64,000 bases of DNA from Gammaproteobacteria bacterium. Lineage in GTDB: Bacteria; Pseudomonadota; Gammaproteobacteria; Pseudomonadales; UBA5518. Within the stretch, counting starts at the first letter, position 1; each line of letters starts with the position of its first letter. Of this stretch, positions 55,798 to 64,000 are shown one piece after another. The position numbers and the translations under genes are program-made. The notes under the pieces are model-generated. The model saw only the letters and a list, made by a program, of their open reading frames with translations, had not been told where the DNA came from and made no database searches. The stretch spans positions 1,612,001 through 1,676,000 of the forward strand of contig JADIYI010000008.1 in NCBI GenBank assembly GCA_016705365.1. The letters are read 5' to 3'.

Positions 55798-56100
55798 ATG
55801 CAGATGGACTTCTATTCGATCGCCGGCATCGATATCTCGGTGGAGCATATGCGAGCCGCGGGCGGTTATCGTATAGGCGATACCGAGCGCTACCGTGTCA
55901 GCAACTGCGAGTGGGTCGCGGAATTCGCGCTACAGCGTATGTGGCGGGCTCCGCAGGGGGCGACGGTTGAAGTCGTGCCCTGCTTCTGGCAGGGCGACCG
56001 CTGCAAGTTCGATCGCGATCTGGCGTTGATCGAGCCGCTGGTCGCGCAAATCTTCGTGGCGCCGGACGCTACACTGCTGATGGCTCCGCGCGTCCGCTGA
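55798..56100 (+). CDS. Hypothetical protein
   Basis: An open frame of 100 residues from 55798 (GGGGGG just before it; ATG 55804 or 55762 are alternatives). MQMDFYSIAGIDISVEHMRA and LMAPRVR frame a soluble, mildly acidic sequence with two closely spaced cysteines in PCFWQGDRCKF. Codon pattern is like neighbouring genes. I recognise no family. Its stop lies 10 bases before the convergent FG-GAP protein gene, consistent with a real gene. Confidence 0.55.
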   Translation: MQMDFYSIAGIDISVEHMRAAGGYRIGDTERYRVSNCEWVAEFALQRMWRAPQGATVEVVPCFWQGDRCKFDRDLALIEPLVAQIFVAPDATLLMAPRVR

Positions 56101-56109
56101 GGGCCTGTC

Positions 56110-57594
56110 TCAGTAGATGCTCTTGAACAGCGTGGACGAGGATTTGCTGAAGAAGCCCTGGTAATCGTAGGACAGGATCCGGAACGAATACCGGTTGGGT
56201 TGCAGATGGTCGAGCAACCAGGAATCGGCTTGCCCGTCCGCAATGTGGGCCGCGAAGGACGTCTTCGGCGAGCTGCCCTTGTAGTAGATGTGGTAGCCGG
56301 CCAACTCGTGCGCGCAGAGTGCCTCGCCGTTCTCGCGCGTCACCGGCGTGATCCAGGTCAGGAACGCGGAGCGGTTGCTGGCGGAGGCGGGCTTGGCTGG
56401 TGTACCGAACTGATAATAATTCGGCGGATCGCAGACCACCGGGAACTGACTCGGCGAACCGATCTTGAGTGCCGTGGCGATCGGCGCGTTCAGGTTGCGC
56501 ACATCGTAGCTCGTCCACTTGCTGCCGTTGGTGGTCAGGATCTCCGGGTAGCCGTCACCATCCTGGTCGGCCACATCGGCTATGCGCATCTTCGGGCTAT
56601 TGGCTAGCGACGGCGAGCCCGAACCTTCGAGTCGCGCCAGGTTCATCAGGTACTGAACCTGCCAGCGGCCGGAGTCCGGGCGGCGTAGCAGGGCATCGGG
56701 AAACCCGTCGGCATTCAGGTCGGTCAGCAGCTGCAGCTGATACGCGGGGTTGCGGTTGATCGCGATATTGCCGGAGGATTCCAGCACCCGGCCGCCGTCC
56801 AGGAACAGGCTACGCCAGGCTCCGTTATCGCGATGACGCAGCAGCAGGTCGGCGCGTCCATCGCGGTTCATGTCGGCAACGGCCTGCAACTGCCACACAG
56901 GGGAAACGGGGGCGCCGACCAGCCGCGTGCTCTTGCGCACGTTCTTGCCATCCATCAGGTACAGCATCCATTTCAGGGTCTGCGAATTGCGCACCAGCAG
57001 GTCGGCGCGCCCATCGCCGTTGAAGTCCGCCGAACTCACCCAGCGCGACTGTTCCCAGGCACCGGCTCTGGTGGCGCCCGACGCGGCCCGGTCGACGCTC
57101 AGACCATCGAGCGTGAATACCGACCAGACGCCGGTGTCACGATGGCGATACAGCAGGTCGGCGCGCCCGTCGCCGTTGAAATCCGCGGCGGTGATCAGGA
57201 CCACGGCCGGGTTTTCCGGCAGTTCGGCAAGCCGGCCGGCCGCCAGCGTTTTTACGCCGTTCATCAGGCGTATGCGCGTGATGCCCGATACCAGGTCACG
57301 GGTGAGGATGTCGCTGCGCCCATCGCCGTTGAAATCGGCGCTGCGCACGTCGAAGCCGCGATCGGGTCCGGACGATTTGCCGAGAACGATTCCGAGCTGC
57401 CGGGTGCTGCGATCGGCCGAATTGATCACCAGCCGCAGCCGGTGGTCATTGTGGGTGCGATCGCGAAACAGCAGGTCTTCCATGCCGTCGCCGTTGAAAT
57501 CCGCGCCACGCGCGGAAGTTGCCGCAAAAATTGCAGCAAAAACGAGGGCAACCAGCCGCGAAGGGATGGGAATGGATGAGTACCAAGGGGTCAT
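56110..57594 (-). CDS. Secreted FG-GAP/VCBS repeat protein with C-terminal fibronectin-III-like domain
   Basis: A 494-residue protein with signal peptide (LVALVFAAIFAATSARGA). Seven calcium-binding-loop repeats follow, with cores ADFNGDGMEDLL, ADFNGDGRSDIL, ADFNGDGRADLLYRH, ADFNGDGRADLLVRN, ADMNRDGRADLLLRH, TDLNADGFPDALL and ADQDGDGYPEIL, about every 45-60 residues, as in integrin-like beta-propellers. The last 90 residues (FLTWITPVTRENGEAL, YHIYYKG, YSFRILSYDYQGFFSKSS) look like an FnIII domain. It is probably cell-surface or exported and used in binding. No enzymatic part is visible. Confidence 0.87.
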   Translation of the reverse strand: MTPWYSSIPIPSRLVALVFAAIFAATSARGADFNGDGMEDLLFRDRTHNDHRLRLVINSADRSTRQLGIVLGKSSGPDRGFDVRSADFNGDGRSDILTRDLVSGITRIRLMNGVKTLAAGRLAELPENPAVVLITAADFNGDGRADLLYRHRDTGVWSVFTLDGLSVDRAASGATRAGAWEQSRWVSSADFNGDGRADLLVRNSQTLKWMLYLMDGKNVRKSTRLVGAPVSPVWQLQAVADMNRDGRADLLLRHRDNGAWRSLFLDGGRVLESSGNIAINRNPAYQLQLLTDLNADGFPDALLRRPDSGRWQVQYLMNLARLEGSGSPSLANSPKMRIADVADQDGDGYPEILTTNGSKWTSYDVRNLNAPIATALKIGSPSQFPVVCDPPNYYQFGTPAKPASASNRSAFLTWITPVTRENGEALCAHELAGYHIYYKGSSPKTSFAAHIADGQADSWLLDHLQPNRYSFRILSYDYQGFFSKSSSTLFKSIY

Positions 57595-57818
57595 TGCGGC
57601 GGCATGGTAGCGAATATCTGCGCGAGGTCAAGGGCAATATTTCAGTTTGCCGATGGCGGGCTTTGATCCGGTCCACCAGTGGTGGATAGTGTCCGCGAGT
57701 GCGAGCGGACACCCGGCGTCCGCGCCTGGTGTTTGACAGTGCCGTTGCCCCCGCTTGCGCTGGCGACCGCGGCATTGCCCATGCACAATGCGCGCTGAAT
57801 CCGCGGAGGAGTGATCAG

Positions 57819-58271
57819 ATGGAACTCAAGCTGCCGCCACCGCTGGTGGCCCTGGTATTGTGCGCCTTGATGTGGGGTATCGATCATGCGCTGCCCGTGG
57901 GGCGGGTCCAGACAGCGGTGCAGGGTCTGCTGGCCCTGGTGCTGGTGTGTCTGGGTATCGGCGTCAGCGTGAGTGGCATGCTGGCGTTTCGTGCCGCGCG
58001 TACCACGGTCGATCCGCGCAATCCGGGCAAGGCCACACAACTGGTCGCGGGCGGCATCTATCGTCTCAGCCGCAACCCGATGTACGTGGGCTTGCTGTGC
58101 ACGATCACGGCCTGGGCCATCTACCTCGGCAGTCCCTGGGGCCTGCCTGCGCTGCCGCTCTACGTATGGTATGTCACGCGCTTCCAGATCCTGCCCGAAG
58201 AGGCCGCATTGCACCGGCTGTTCGGTGCGAGCTATACGGCCTATTGTGCGCGGGTGCGACGCTGGATCTGA
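57819..58271 (+). CDS. Isoprenylcysteine carboxyl methyltransferase-like membrane protein
   Basis: A 150-residue protein with GCGGAGGAG eight bases before the ATG. Four hydrophobic stretches and YRLSRNPMYVGLL followed by the C-terminal FQILPEEAALHRLFGASYTA and Y-x-x-RVRRW are the SAM-binding signature of the ICMT/PEMT superfamily. It probably methylates a lipid or small hydrophobic substrate in the inner membrane. It lies 28 bases before the transporter gene. Confidence 0.85.
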   Translation: MELKLPPPLVALVLCALMWGIDHALPVGRVQTAVQGLLALVLVCLGIGVSVSGMLAFRAARTTVDPRNPGKATQLVAGGIYRLSRNPMYVGLLCTITAWAIYLGSPWGLPALPLYVWYVTRFQILPEEAALHRLFGASYTAYCARVRRWI

Positions 58272-58299
58272 GCAGACGTTTGCGGGCGGAAAAAAGAAC

Positions 58300-59649
58300 A
58301 TGGCAGGACGGGGTGAATTCAGTTCGCGCATGGGGTTCATCCTGGCGGCTAGCGGATCGACGGTGGGCCTGGGCAATATCTGGGGATTCCCCACCCAGAC
58401 TGCAAACAATGGCGGTGCTGCGTACCTGCTGGTCTACCTGGTGCTGGCATTCTGTCTGGCGTATCCGGCGTTTGTTGCGGAGCTGATCATCGGACGCCAC
58501 GCCAAGGCCAATGCGGTGGCGGCACTGCAGCTGATCGCGCGCGGTCCGGTCAGCCGGGCGCTAGGATCGCTGACCGGGTACGCGGGTATCGTGACGGCAA
58601 GCCTGATATTGAGCTTCTACAGTATCGTTGCGGGCTGGACGCTCGGGTATGGCCTGGCGTCACTCGCCGAACTCGCGGGCTACGATGCCCTGGCCACCTG
58701 GCTTGTCGGGTTTGGCATCGCGCGCAACCTCGTGTTCAGCGCCGCGTTCATGATGCTTACGGCCTGGATCATCAGCGCCGGAGTCAAGGATGGTATCGAG
58801 AAGTGGTCGGCGCGGTTGATGCCCTCGTTGCTGCTGATCCTCCTGTTGCTGATCGCCTGGGTGCTGACGCTGGACGGGGCCACGGCCGGGTTGAAGGCCT
58901 ACCTGATCCCCGATTTCAGCCGGGCAGTGGATCTCAAGCTGATCGTCAGTGCGCTCGGGCAGTCGTTTTTCTCGCTGTCGCTCGGTGTGGGCACCATTTT
59001 GATCTATGGCTCCTATGTGAGCAGGAGCGAGAATCTCCCGCTGCTCGGTCTCGCGACCACGCTGATCGATATCGGGGTAGCGGTCACCGCCGGCCTGCTG
59101 ATCATTCCGGCGATGTACGTGGCCGAGCACAACGGGGTGCCGATCTACGATGCGGCGGGCCGGCTGATTTCCGAAGACACGCTGGTGTTCACGGTATTGC
59201 CGGCGCTGTTCGATACCATGGGGACGATGGGCATATTCGTCTCGACGGCATTTTTTGTCCTGATGAGCATCGCGGCGCTGACTTCGACGATCTCCATGCT
59301 CGAGGTGCCGGTGGCCTACGCCGTGGAGAACCATGAACTGCCGCGCAAACGCGCAACCTGGGCCATCGCGGCCGTGATTACGCTATCGAGTGCGGTGATC
59401 GTGCTGAACTTCGACGCGCTGTTCGGGTTCACGATAGCGCTCAGCACGCGCTACAGCGAGCCACTGCTGGGCTTGATGTTCTGCGTGTTCGCGGGCTGGA
59501 TCTGGCATCGTGACAGCCTGCTGGCCGAGATTCGTGAAGGTTGGCCCGATGCGGCCAACAGCCTGTTCTGGAAGATCTGGCCGTTCTATATCCGCTTCGT
59601 ATGCCCGCTCGCGATCCTGGCGGTGTTCGGCAACCTGCTCCTGTCCTGA
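58300..59649 (+). CDS. Sodium-dependent transporter (NSS/SNF family)
   Basis: A 449-residue carrier with about eleven membrane helices. FILAASGSTVGLGNIWGFP at the N-terminus is the sodium/substrate site of TM1 in the LeuT-like family, and GQSFFSLSLGVGTILIYGSY corresponds to TM6. It imports amino acids or related compounds with sodium. GGCGGA precedes the ATG at 58300. Confidence 0.92.
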   Translation: MAGRGEFSSRMGFILAASGSTVGLGNIWGFPTQTANNGGAAYLLVYLVLAFCLAYPAFVAELIIGRHAKANAVAALQLIARGPVSRALGSLTGYAGIVTASLILSFYSIVAGWTLGYGLASLAELAGYDALATWLVGFGIARNLVFSAAFMMLTAWIISAGVKDGIEKWSARLMPSLLLILLLLIAWVLTLDGATAGLKAYLIPDFSRAVDLKLIVSALGQSFFSLSLGVGTILIYGSYVSRSENLPLLGLATTLIDIGVAVTAGLLIIPAMYVAEHNGVPIYDAAGRLISEDTLVFTVLPALFDTMGTMGIFVSTAFFVLMSIAALTSTISMLEVPVAYAVENHELPRKRATWAIAAVITLSSAVIVLNFDALFGFTIALSTRYSEPLLGLMFCVFAGWIWHRDSLLAEIREGWPDAANSLFWKIWPFYIRFVCPLAILAVFGNLLLS

Positions 59650-59658
59650 GCGCCCGGG

Positions 59659-60819
59659 TCAGCCCGGCGCACCGTCGATGCGTGGGCGGGTGAGGATGGG
59701 GAACCATGCCACACCGAATACCGTGAACGCGCTAATCCAGCAGACCTGGGACAGCATCACCCATACGCCATGGTGCAGCGGAGCCACCAGTGGCCCCACC
59801 ACCCGCGTCATGAACGCCAGCAACAACAGCGTCATCGGCAGGATGATGACGGCGGGTGCCTGATGCACGCTGCGTCCGGTATGACCGAGAGCGACGCGCG
59901 CCATCATCGCGAGCGTGATCAGCGCGATGCCGCCGACCGCGAACGCATGCACCGCGAGCGTCACCGCGATGGGCAGAACCGCACTCAGCGCGAACAGCAG
60001 GAAACCGGCGTCGATCAGCGCGAAGGCGGTGAACAGGCTCCACAACAGCGGCTTTTTCCAGATACCGGGCCGGTACCAGAACGCCAGCCGGATTGCATTT
60101 ACCACGAACATCGCCGCGCTGCAGGCCGCTGCCACCGCATGCTGCTGCAGAAAAACTTCCGCAATCCAGAACACCAGCAGCAGGATCAGGCTGGAAAAAT
60201 CGAGAAACCGTGAATTGCGCAGCTGTACCGGCGGTTCGATGCCACGCTCGGTGAAGGATGGAATCACTCGTCGCGCCATGGTGAGGATCAGCGCGATCAC
60301 CAGATAAAGCCCCCCATAGAGGCTCCAGCGCAGCCCGTCCTCGTGCAGGCCGAGGGCGCCGGCGTAGAACAATGCGTTGCCGATTCCGAGCATCAGCAGC
60401 TTTGACAGAATTGCCATCTGCCTCCATTGCCGGACACGCAATATCGGCACCGCGCAGGCCACAATCAGTACCAGCATGAACAGCAGGTCGGCGCAGGCGG
60501 CGAGCACGAGGGCATCGGTGCCCAGCAGCATCATCAGCCGGGCCGCGAGCCACAGACCAAAGGCGAGCGCCAGCGGCAATCCGGTCAGGGTCGCGAGGCC
60601 GGTCCAGTTACGGATGGAAGTGAGCAGGAAGCCGGCGATCACCGCGATCGCATATCCATAGAGCATCTCGTGGGCATGCCATTGGCTGGCACTGATGCCG
60701 TCCAGCGCCAATGGATAATGAAAGCGGTATACCGCCATCCACAGGGCCATCGAGACCACCGCAAACCACGTGGCGCCGAGAAAAAAAGGTCGAAACCCAA
60801 GGTTGAACAACGCCGTCAT
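59659..60819 (-). CDS. nnrS: NnrS family membrane protein
   Basis: A 386-residue protein with about twelve membrane helices. LFNLGFRPFFLGATWFAV and SQWHAHEMLYGYAIAVIAGF, with H-x-H-E, and the GHTGR segment are the hallmarks of NnrS, a heme- and copper-containing membrane protein linked to nitric-oxide stress in denitrifiers. The ribosome binding site GGAG overlaps the stop of the TonB receptor gene, so they form one operon. Confidence 0.92.
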   Translation of the reverse strand: MTALFNLGFRPFFLGATWFAVVSMALWMAVYRFHYPLALDGISASQWHAHEMLYGYAIAVIAGFLLTSIRNWTGLATLTGLPLALAFGLWLAARLMMLLGTDALVLAACADLLFMLVLIVACAVPILRVRQWRQMAILSKLLMLGIGNALFYAGALGLHEDGLRWSLYGGLYLVIALILTMARRVIPSFTERGIEPPVQLRNSRFLDFSSLILLLVFWIAEVFLQQHAVAAACSAAMFVVNAIRLAFWYRPGIWKKPLLWSLFTAFALIDAGFLLFALSAVLPIAVTLAVHAFAVGGIALITLAMMARVALGHTGRSVHQAPAVIILPMTLLLLAFMTRVVGPLVAPLHHGVWVMLSQVCWISAFTVFGVAWFPILTRPRIDGAPG

Positions 60820-60824
60820 CCGTA

Positions 60825-62915
60825 TTACTCCAGGGCGAGATTCAGCCTTGCCGCGATGCTGCGGCCAGGCGCGTAGAGATTTTCCGCCGAAGTCGAATAG
60901 GTTTCATCGCCGAGGTTCTCGAGTTCCACCACCAGGCTCACGCGCCGCTCGCGGCCGAAGCTCGCGCCACCGGAGAGGTTCAGGGTGATCCAGCTGTCAT
61001 CTTTCTCGATAGTCGGGGTCCCGGTGCTCGAGGGCTCCTCGCGACGCGAATCACTCTCGCCACGCAGCGCGAAGTCGATCCAGCCGTCGACCCGGTCACT
61101 GATGCGCCGCTCGTGGAGCAGGCCCAGCGTACCGGAAAGAGAGGGCGTACCGGAATCGTCGGTCACGAAATTCTCGTAACGGTTGCTGCGATTCATCCAG
61201 GTCAGGCTCAGGTACGGTCGCCAGGTGCCGGTCTCGCGCGTGGTGTAGAACTCCAGGCCTTCGGCGGTGGATTCCCCGACATTCACATAGATCTTGTCAC
61301 GGCTCGAAAGGCAGCCATCGCCAGGTGTGCAGAACACGTGGTCGATGTAGTTGCTGGATTCGGTGTAGAACAGGCCCGCGTCGAGGATCCAGCCATCGAG
61401 GCGTAGTCGCACCCCGCTCTCGATCGAGTCCGAGGTCTCGGGTTCGAGTTCGGGGTTCGGGTTCACATAACGCGATCCGGCGTAGGCGCCGATCGCAAAC
61501 TGCAGCAGCGAGGGATAGACATAACCCTGCGCGGCACTGGCACGCAGCACCACGTCCTCACTGATCGCATGGGTGATGCCGAGACTGGCGATCAGCTCCG
61601 AATCATGGCGACTGTCGACCTGTAGCCCCGGGCGGCTGCTCTGTTCGAGCGCGCCTTCGACATGGTACTGCCGCGCGCCGGCGTCGAGCGTGGTGTGCTC
61701 GCCGATCTGCCAGTCGTCCTGTGCGAACAGTGCGACGGTCTCGATGCTCGCCTCGTCGTGGATGTTCTCGGGTGCCATCGGGATGCCGTTGACGAAACTT
61801 TCGACGCGACGCTCCTGGTTGACATATTCATCGGTGTACTGGATGCCGCTCACCAGGTAATGCCCGCTCCAGGGAATCCAGTCTGCCTGCAACACGCCGT
61901 CGCGCACCTCGAGATCGGCATCGCTGAAAATATCGCGGTCGCTCAGTAGCGGCTTCGGCCCGGGAAGCAGCGTCGAGCTGAAGGTGTCGAATTTCCGGTC
62001 GTTGCGCTGCTGGTGAATATTGGCCTTGATCGAGGGCAGGAACGGAGCCACATCGCTCCATTCGTAAAAAAGCGCGAGCTTCTCGCGGTCGCGCCGGGGT
62101 ACATCGACCGCGAAATCGATCAGCGGAAATGCGGTTTTCACGTTGTCCGCGACAAATACCTCGGTAGCGGATTCGTAGTTGTCGTAGCCGAGTTCGAGGC
62201 GGTGTGCGCCGAAATCATGTCCGACCCAGGCGTAGAGGCTCTGGTTGTCGAAGGCGGTGTCGGGAATTTTTCCCTGCGGCGTATCGCGCTTGCCATGATC
62301 GCTGTTGCTGCCCGCCACACGGTATTCCAGCCCGTCGAGATTGCCGAATGCGGAGCCGAACCACTCCTCGCCGCCGGTTGCCGAATCGAATCCGCTGCTC
62401 AGTTCGAGTTGCAGCGGCTTGTTGCCGCCCTTGCGGGTAATGAAGTTCACCACCCCGCTGAGCGCTCTGGGACCGTAAAGTACAGAGCCCGAGCCGCGCA
62501 TCACCTCGATGCGCTCGACCATCGAGGGGTGCAGGCTGAGCGGTGTCCCGACCTCCCAGTGGTCGGTGATTTCCTGGCCATCGATCAGGATCGCGGTACG
62601 GCGCGATTCCTCACCGCGGATACGGATCCGCTTGAGTCCCGGCTGGCCCGCATCGGTGACCTGCACGCCAGGCACGTCGCGCATCACGTCGGCCAGGCCG
62701 GAGGCCGTGGAGCGTGCGAGTTGCGTTTCGGTGATCACGCTGATGCTGGCGCTCGAATCCATCACGATCTGTGGCGCGCGGCGTCCGGTGACCACCACTT
62801 CCTCGAGCAGCGAGCCGGGGCAGGCACTGTCGGGTGCACAGTCGGTCGCGAGGGCAGGCAGCGCAGCCAGCAGTGCGGGCAAGGCGCAGATGCTGCGCTT
62901 CATCAGTCGGTACAT
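60825..62915 (-). CDS. TonB-dependent receptor (nos-locus associated)
   Basis: A 696-residue outer-membrane receptor. The signal peptide (SICALPALLAALPALA) is followed by an extra two-cysteine stretch (ATDCAPDSACPG) before LEEVVVTGRRAPQ. The plug has LADVMRDVPGVQVTDAGQPG, IRIRGEESRRTAILIDGQEI and VMRGSGSVLYGPRALSGVVN; it ends in IAARLNLALE, typical for a barrel terminus. Plug style is that of siderophore/metal receptors rather than of the catabolic type at 593. Next to nosR and nnrS it may be the counterpart of the copper receptor NosA; this is inference only. AAGGA precedes the ATG. Confidence 0.9.
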   Translation of the reverse strand: MYRLMKRSICALPALLAALPALATDCAPDSACPGSLLEEVVVTGRRAPQIVMDSSASISVITETQLARSTASGLADVMRDVPGVQVTDAGQPGLKRIRIRGEESRRTAILIDGQEITDHWEVGTPLSLHPSMVERIEVMRGSGSVLYGPRALSGVVNFITRKGGNKPLQLELSSGFDSATGGEEWFGSAFGNLDGLEYRVAGSNSDHGKRDTPQGKIPDTAFDNQSLYAWVGHDFGAHRLELGYDNYESATEVFVADNVKTAFPLIDFAVDVPRRDREKLALFYEWSDVAPFLPSIKANIHQQRNDRKFDTFSSTLLPGPKPLLSDRDIFSDADLEVRDGVLQADWIPWSGHYLVSGIQYTDEYVNQERRVESFVNGIPMAPENIHDEASIETVALFAQDDWQIGEHTTLDAGARQYHVEGALEQSSRPGLQVDSRHDSELIASLGITHAISEDVVLRASAAQGYVYPSLLQFAIGAYAGSRYVNPNPELEPETSDSIESGVRLRLDGWILDAGLFYTESSNYIDHVFCTPGDGCLSSRDKIYVNVGESTAEGLEFYTTRETGTWRPYLSLTWMNRSNRYENFVTDDSGTPSLSGTLGLLHERRISDRVDGWIDFALRGESDSRREEPSSTGTPTIEKDDSWITLNLSGGASFGRERRVSLVVELENLGDETYSTSAENLYAPGRSIAARLNLALE

Positions 62916-63295
62916 TGCAATTGTTTCCTTATCGATTCCCGGTTGTCCTCGCCGGGCGCACAAGCTGCTGCGCTCCAGGCACGCAGCAGCCTCGCTGCGG
63001 CATTGTAATCCGGGCAACTCCGCGGCTCGCCGGGAACATTATGGATTGCACCGCACAAATCCAGCTGGTAGAGGGCGCGATCGATACGAGTGGCATAGGG
63101 TGCCGCACCACACTTCTGCTGCCTGGAATCGAGCCAGCCGAGGATTTCGCCGCCGATGGCGACGCAATCCACGTTCCAGTGCTGCTCGCGCTCGAGCGTG
63201 GTGGCCGGAAGGCGTTCGTTCACCAGATCGGTGGCGGCGTGCGCTCCAGACCCTGTGCCCAGCAAGCCTGTGAGCAGCCATAGATACGATTTCAT
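62903..63295 (-). CDS. Small secreted cysteine-containing protein
   Basis: About 130 residues starting MKSYLWLLTGLLGTGSGAHA, a clear signal peptide. The mature part contains six cysteines (in NVDCVAI, QQKCGAA, LDLCGAI, RSCPDYN, AACAPG and LQCTD), suggesting disulfides in the periplasm. It overlaps the TonB receptor start by 13 bases, so it is translated from the same message. No family is recognised. It is divergent from nosR. Confidence 0.7.
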   Translation of the reverse strand: MKSYLWLLTGLLGTGSGAHAATDLVNERLPATTLEREQHWNVDCVAIGGEILGWLDSRQQKCGAAPYATRIDRALYQLDLCGAIHNVPGEPRSCPDYNAAARLLRAWSAAACAPGEDNRESIRKQLQCTD

Positions 63296-63307
63296 GATGC
63301 ACATCAT

Positions 63308-63372
63308 CCGTGTATCGAATTGGCAATGCCAGCAATATGGTGCAAAGTGTGCGGTTTTGCTATTTTACCCCG
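63308..63372. promoter_or_regulatory. Divergent promoter region of nosR
   Basis: A 65-base gap between the small secreted protein and nosR. It contains the palindrome TGGCA-A-TGCCA at 63321-63331, embedded in ATTGGCAATGCCAGCAAT, which could be a regulator binding site. It is not a good match to the FNR/DNR consensus TTGAT-N4-ATCAA. Confidence 0.45.
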
Positions 63373-64000
63373 ATGAAAATCAACCGGATGGATTTGGTGC
63401 GCGGGTGCTTGTTGCGGTTCGCATTTACAGTGCTGTTATTGGTCGCGGGTGCTGCTGTTGCGGGCGAGCGCCTGGAGCAGCTCGACCTTGCCGGTACGCG
63501 AGCGATTTTTCCCGCAGCTGACAGTCTCGGCACCACGCTTGCGGCGGTGCCCGCACGAACGGTGTTTGCGGGCGACGACGTTCTGGGCTGGATCTTCCTG
63601 AACGACGAGTTGCACCCGATTCCTGCCTATTCGGGCAAGCCGATATCGGCGCTGGTGGGTATCGATGCCGAGGGTCGCATCGTCGGGGCACGGATCGTCG
63701 CACACGAGGAGCCCATTCTGGTTATCGGCGTGTCCGACAGCGATCTGCAGCACTTCATCGCGCAGTACGCGGGCATCAGCGCCAGCGAGAAGGTACGTGT
63801 GGGTGCGGGTGCCCGCGCCGGGTATCGGGGTATCGACGCGATCACCGGGGCAACCATCACCACGATGGTCATCAATCAGAGCATCATGGCTGCCGCCGAG
63901 GATGTGGCGAGCGCGCTCGGGCTGCCGCTGGCGCGTGGTGTACCGCTGCCAGGTGCGAACCTCGGTTCCGCGCCCGGAAAACCAGCACCCGCGCACCTCG
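63373..64000 (+). CDS. nosR: NosR/NirI-type regulatory flavoprotein, N-terminal part (truncated by window edge)
   Basis: The first 209 codons are present. MKINRMDLVRGCLLRFAFTV leads into an N-terminal export/membrane segment. The periplasmic FMN-binding domain follows, with VGIDAEGRIVGARIVAHEEP and the covalent flavin motif TGAT at residues 158-161 (DAITGATITTMVI). NosR is needed for transcription and activity of nitrous oxide reductase, passing electrons toward NosZ; nosZ and the nosDFYL genes would be expected beyond the window end. Confidence 0.9.
   Translation, partial: MKINRMDLVRGCLLRFAFTVLLLVAGAAVAGERLEQLDLAGTRAIFPAADSLGTTLAAVPARTVFAGDDVLGWIFLNDELHPIPAYSGKPISALVGIDAEGRIVGARIVAHEEPILVIGVSDSDLQHFIAQYAGISASEKVRVGAGARAGYRGIDAITGATITTMVINQSIMAAAEDVASALGLPLARGVPLPGANLGSAPGKPAPAHL

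Noticed and set aside
63308..63372. FNR/DNR box upstream of nosR
   Set aside because: TTGGCAATGCCAGCAA only partly resembles TTGAT-N4-ATCAA; listed only as a palindrome.

Overview
The window reads as a GC-rich chromosomal segment from a Gram-negative, aerobic or facultatively denitrifying proteobacterium, most likely a gammaproteobacterium. Supporting signs are three TonB-dependent receptors, an RND metal pump with a TolC-type channel, a proton-translocating transhydrogenase with split alpha subunit, a LysR regulator, and the start of a nos (N2O reduction) locus. Genus-level placement cannot be made from sequence reading alone. I saw no rRNA, tRNA, CRISPR array or intact insertion sequence.

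Layout. 1-10.4 kb: two divergent TonB-dependent receptors, then a co-directional run encoding an amidohydrolase, an NTF2-like protein, a DUF1214 protein, a sulfotransferase, APS kinase, ATP sulfurylase and an SDR. Together they look like a pathway that makes PAPS and transfers sulfate to an imported organic substrate. 10.6-14.9 kb: a DUF1244 protein, then a LysR regulator divergent from an omega-aminotransferase/methylmalonate-semialdehyde dehydrogenase operon (beta-alanine or related amino-acid catabolism).

15-30.4 kb: an accessory 'gene graveyard'. One reductase (15.05-16.1 kb) is intact. Nearly everything else I recognise carries frameshifts: an LLM-type oxidoreductase, fragments of a TPP enzyme and a KAS III, a carboxymuconolactone-decarboxylase-like protein, a methyltransferase, an amidohydrolase, a TusA-DsrE-TusA-MetE-like cluster, two acyl-CoA synthetases, Fe/Mn SOD, a DUF35/thiolase pair and a patatin-like phospholipase. 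The 3' end of mmsA recurs twice inside it as diverged partial copies. The flanks show no such damage, so generic assembly error is an unlikely cause.

30.4-40.6 kb: an SDR and a second DUF1214 protein on the minus strand, then a two-component system and a tightly overlapping heavy-metal RND efflux operon (adaptor, CzcA-type pump, DUF3240, outer-membrane channel). 40.6-48.2 kb: NTF2-like protein, DNA polymerase IV, macro-domain protein, OsmC-like protein, DUF2505 protein, KAS III-like enzyme and pntA1-pntA2-pntB. 48.4-59.7 kb: a 40-residue membrane mini-protein coupled to an NHL/SMP-30-like periplasmic protein, a DUF4345 membrane protein, polyphosphate:AMP phosphotransferase, an aldehyde dehydrogenase, a secreted arylsulfatase, an FG-GAP repeat protein, an ICMT-like methyltransferase and a sodium-dependent transporter. 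59.7-64 kb: nnrS, a TonB-dependent receptor and a small secreted protein on the minus strand, divergent from nosR, which runs off the end.
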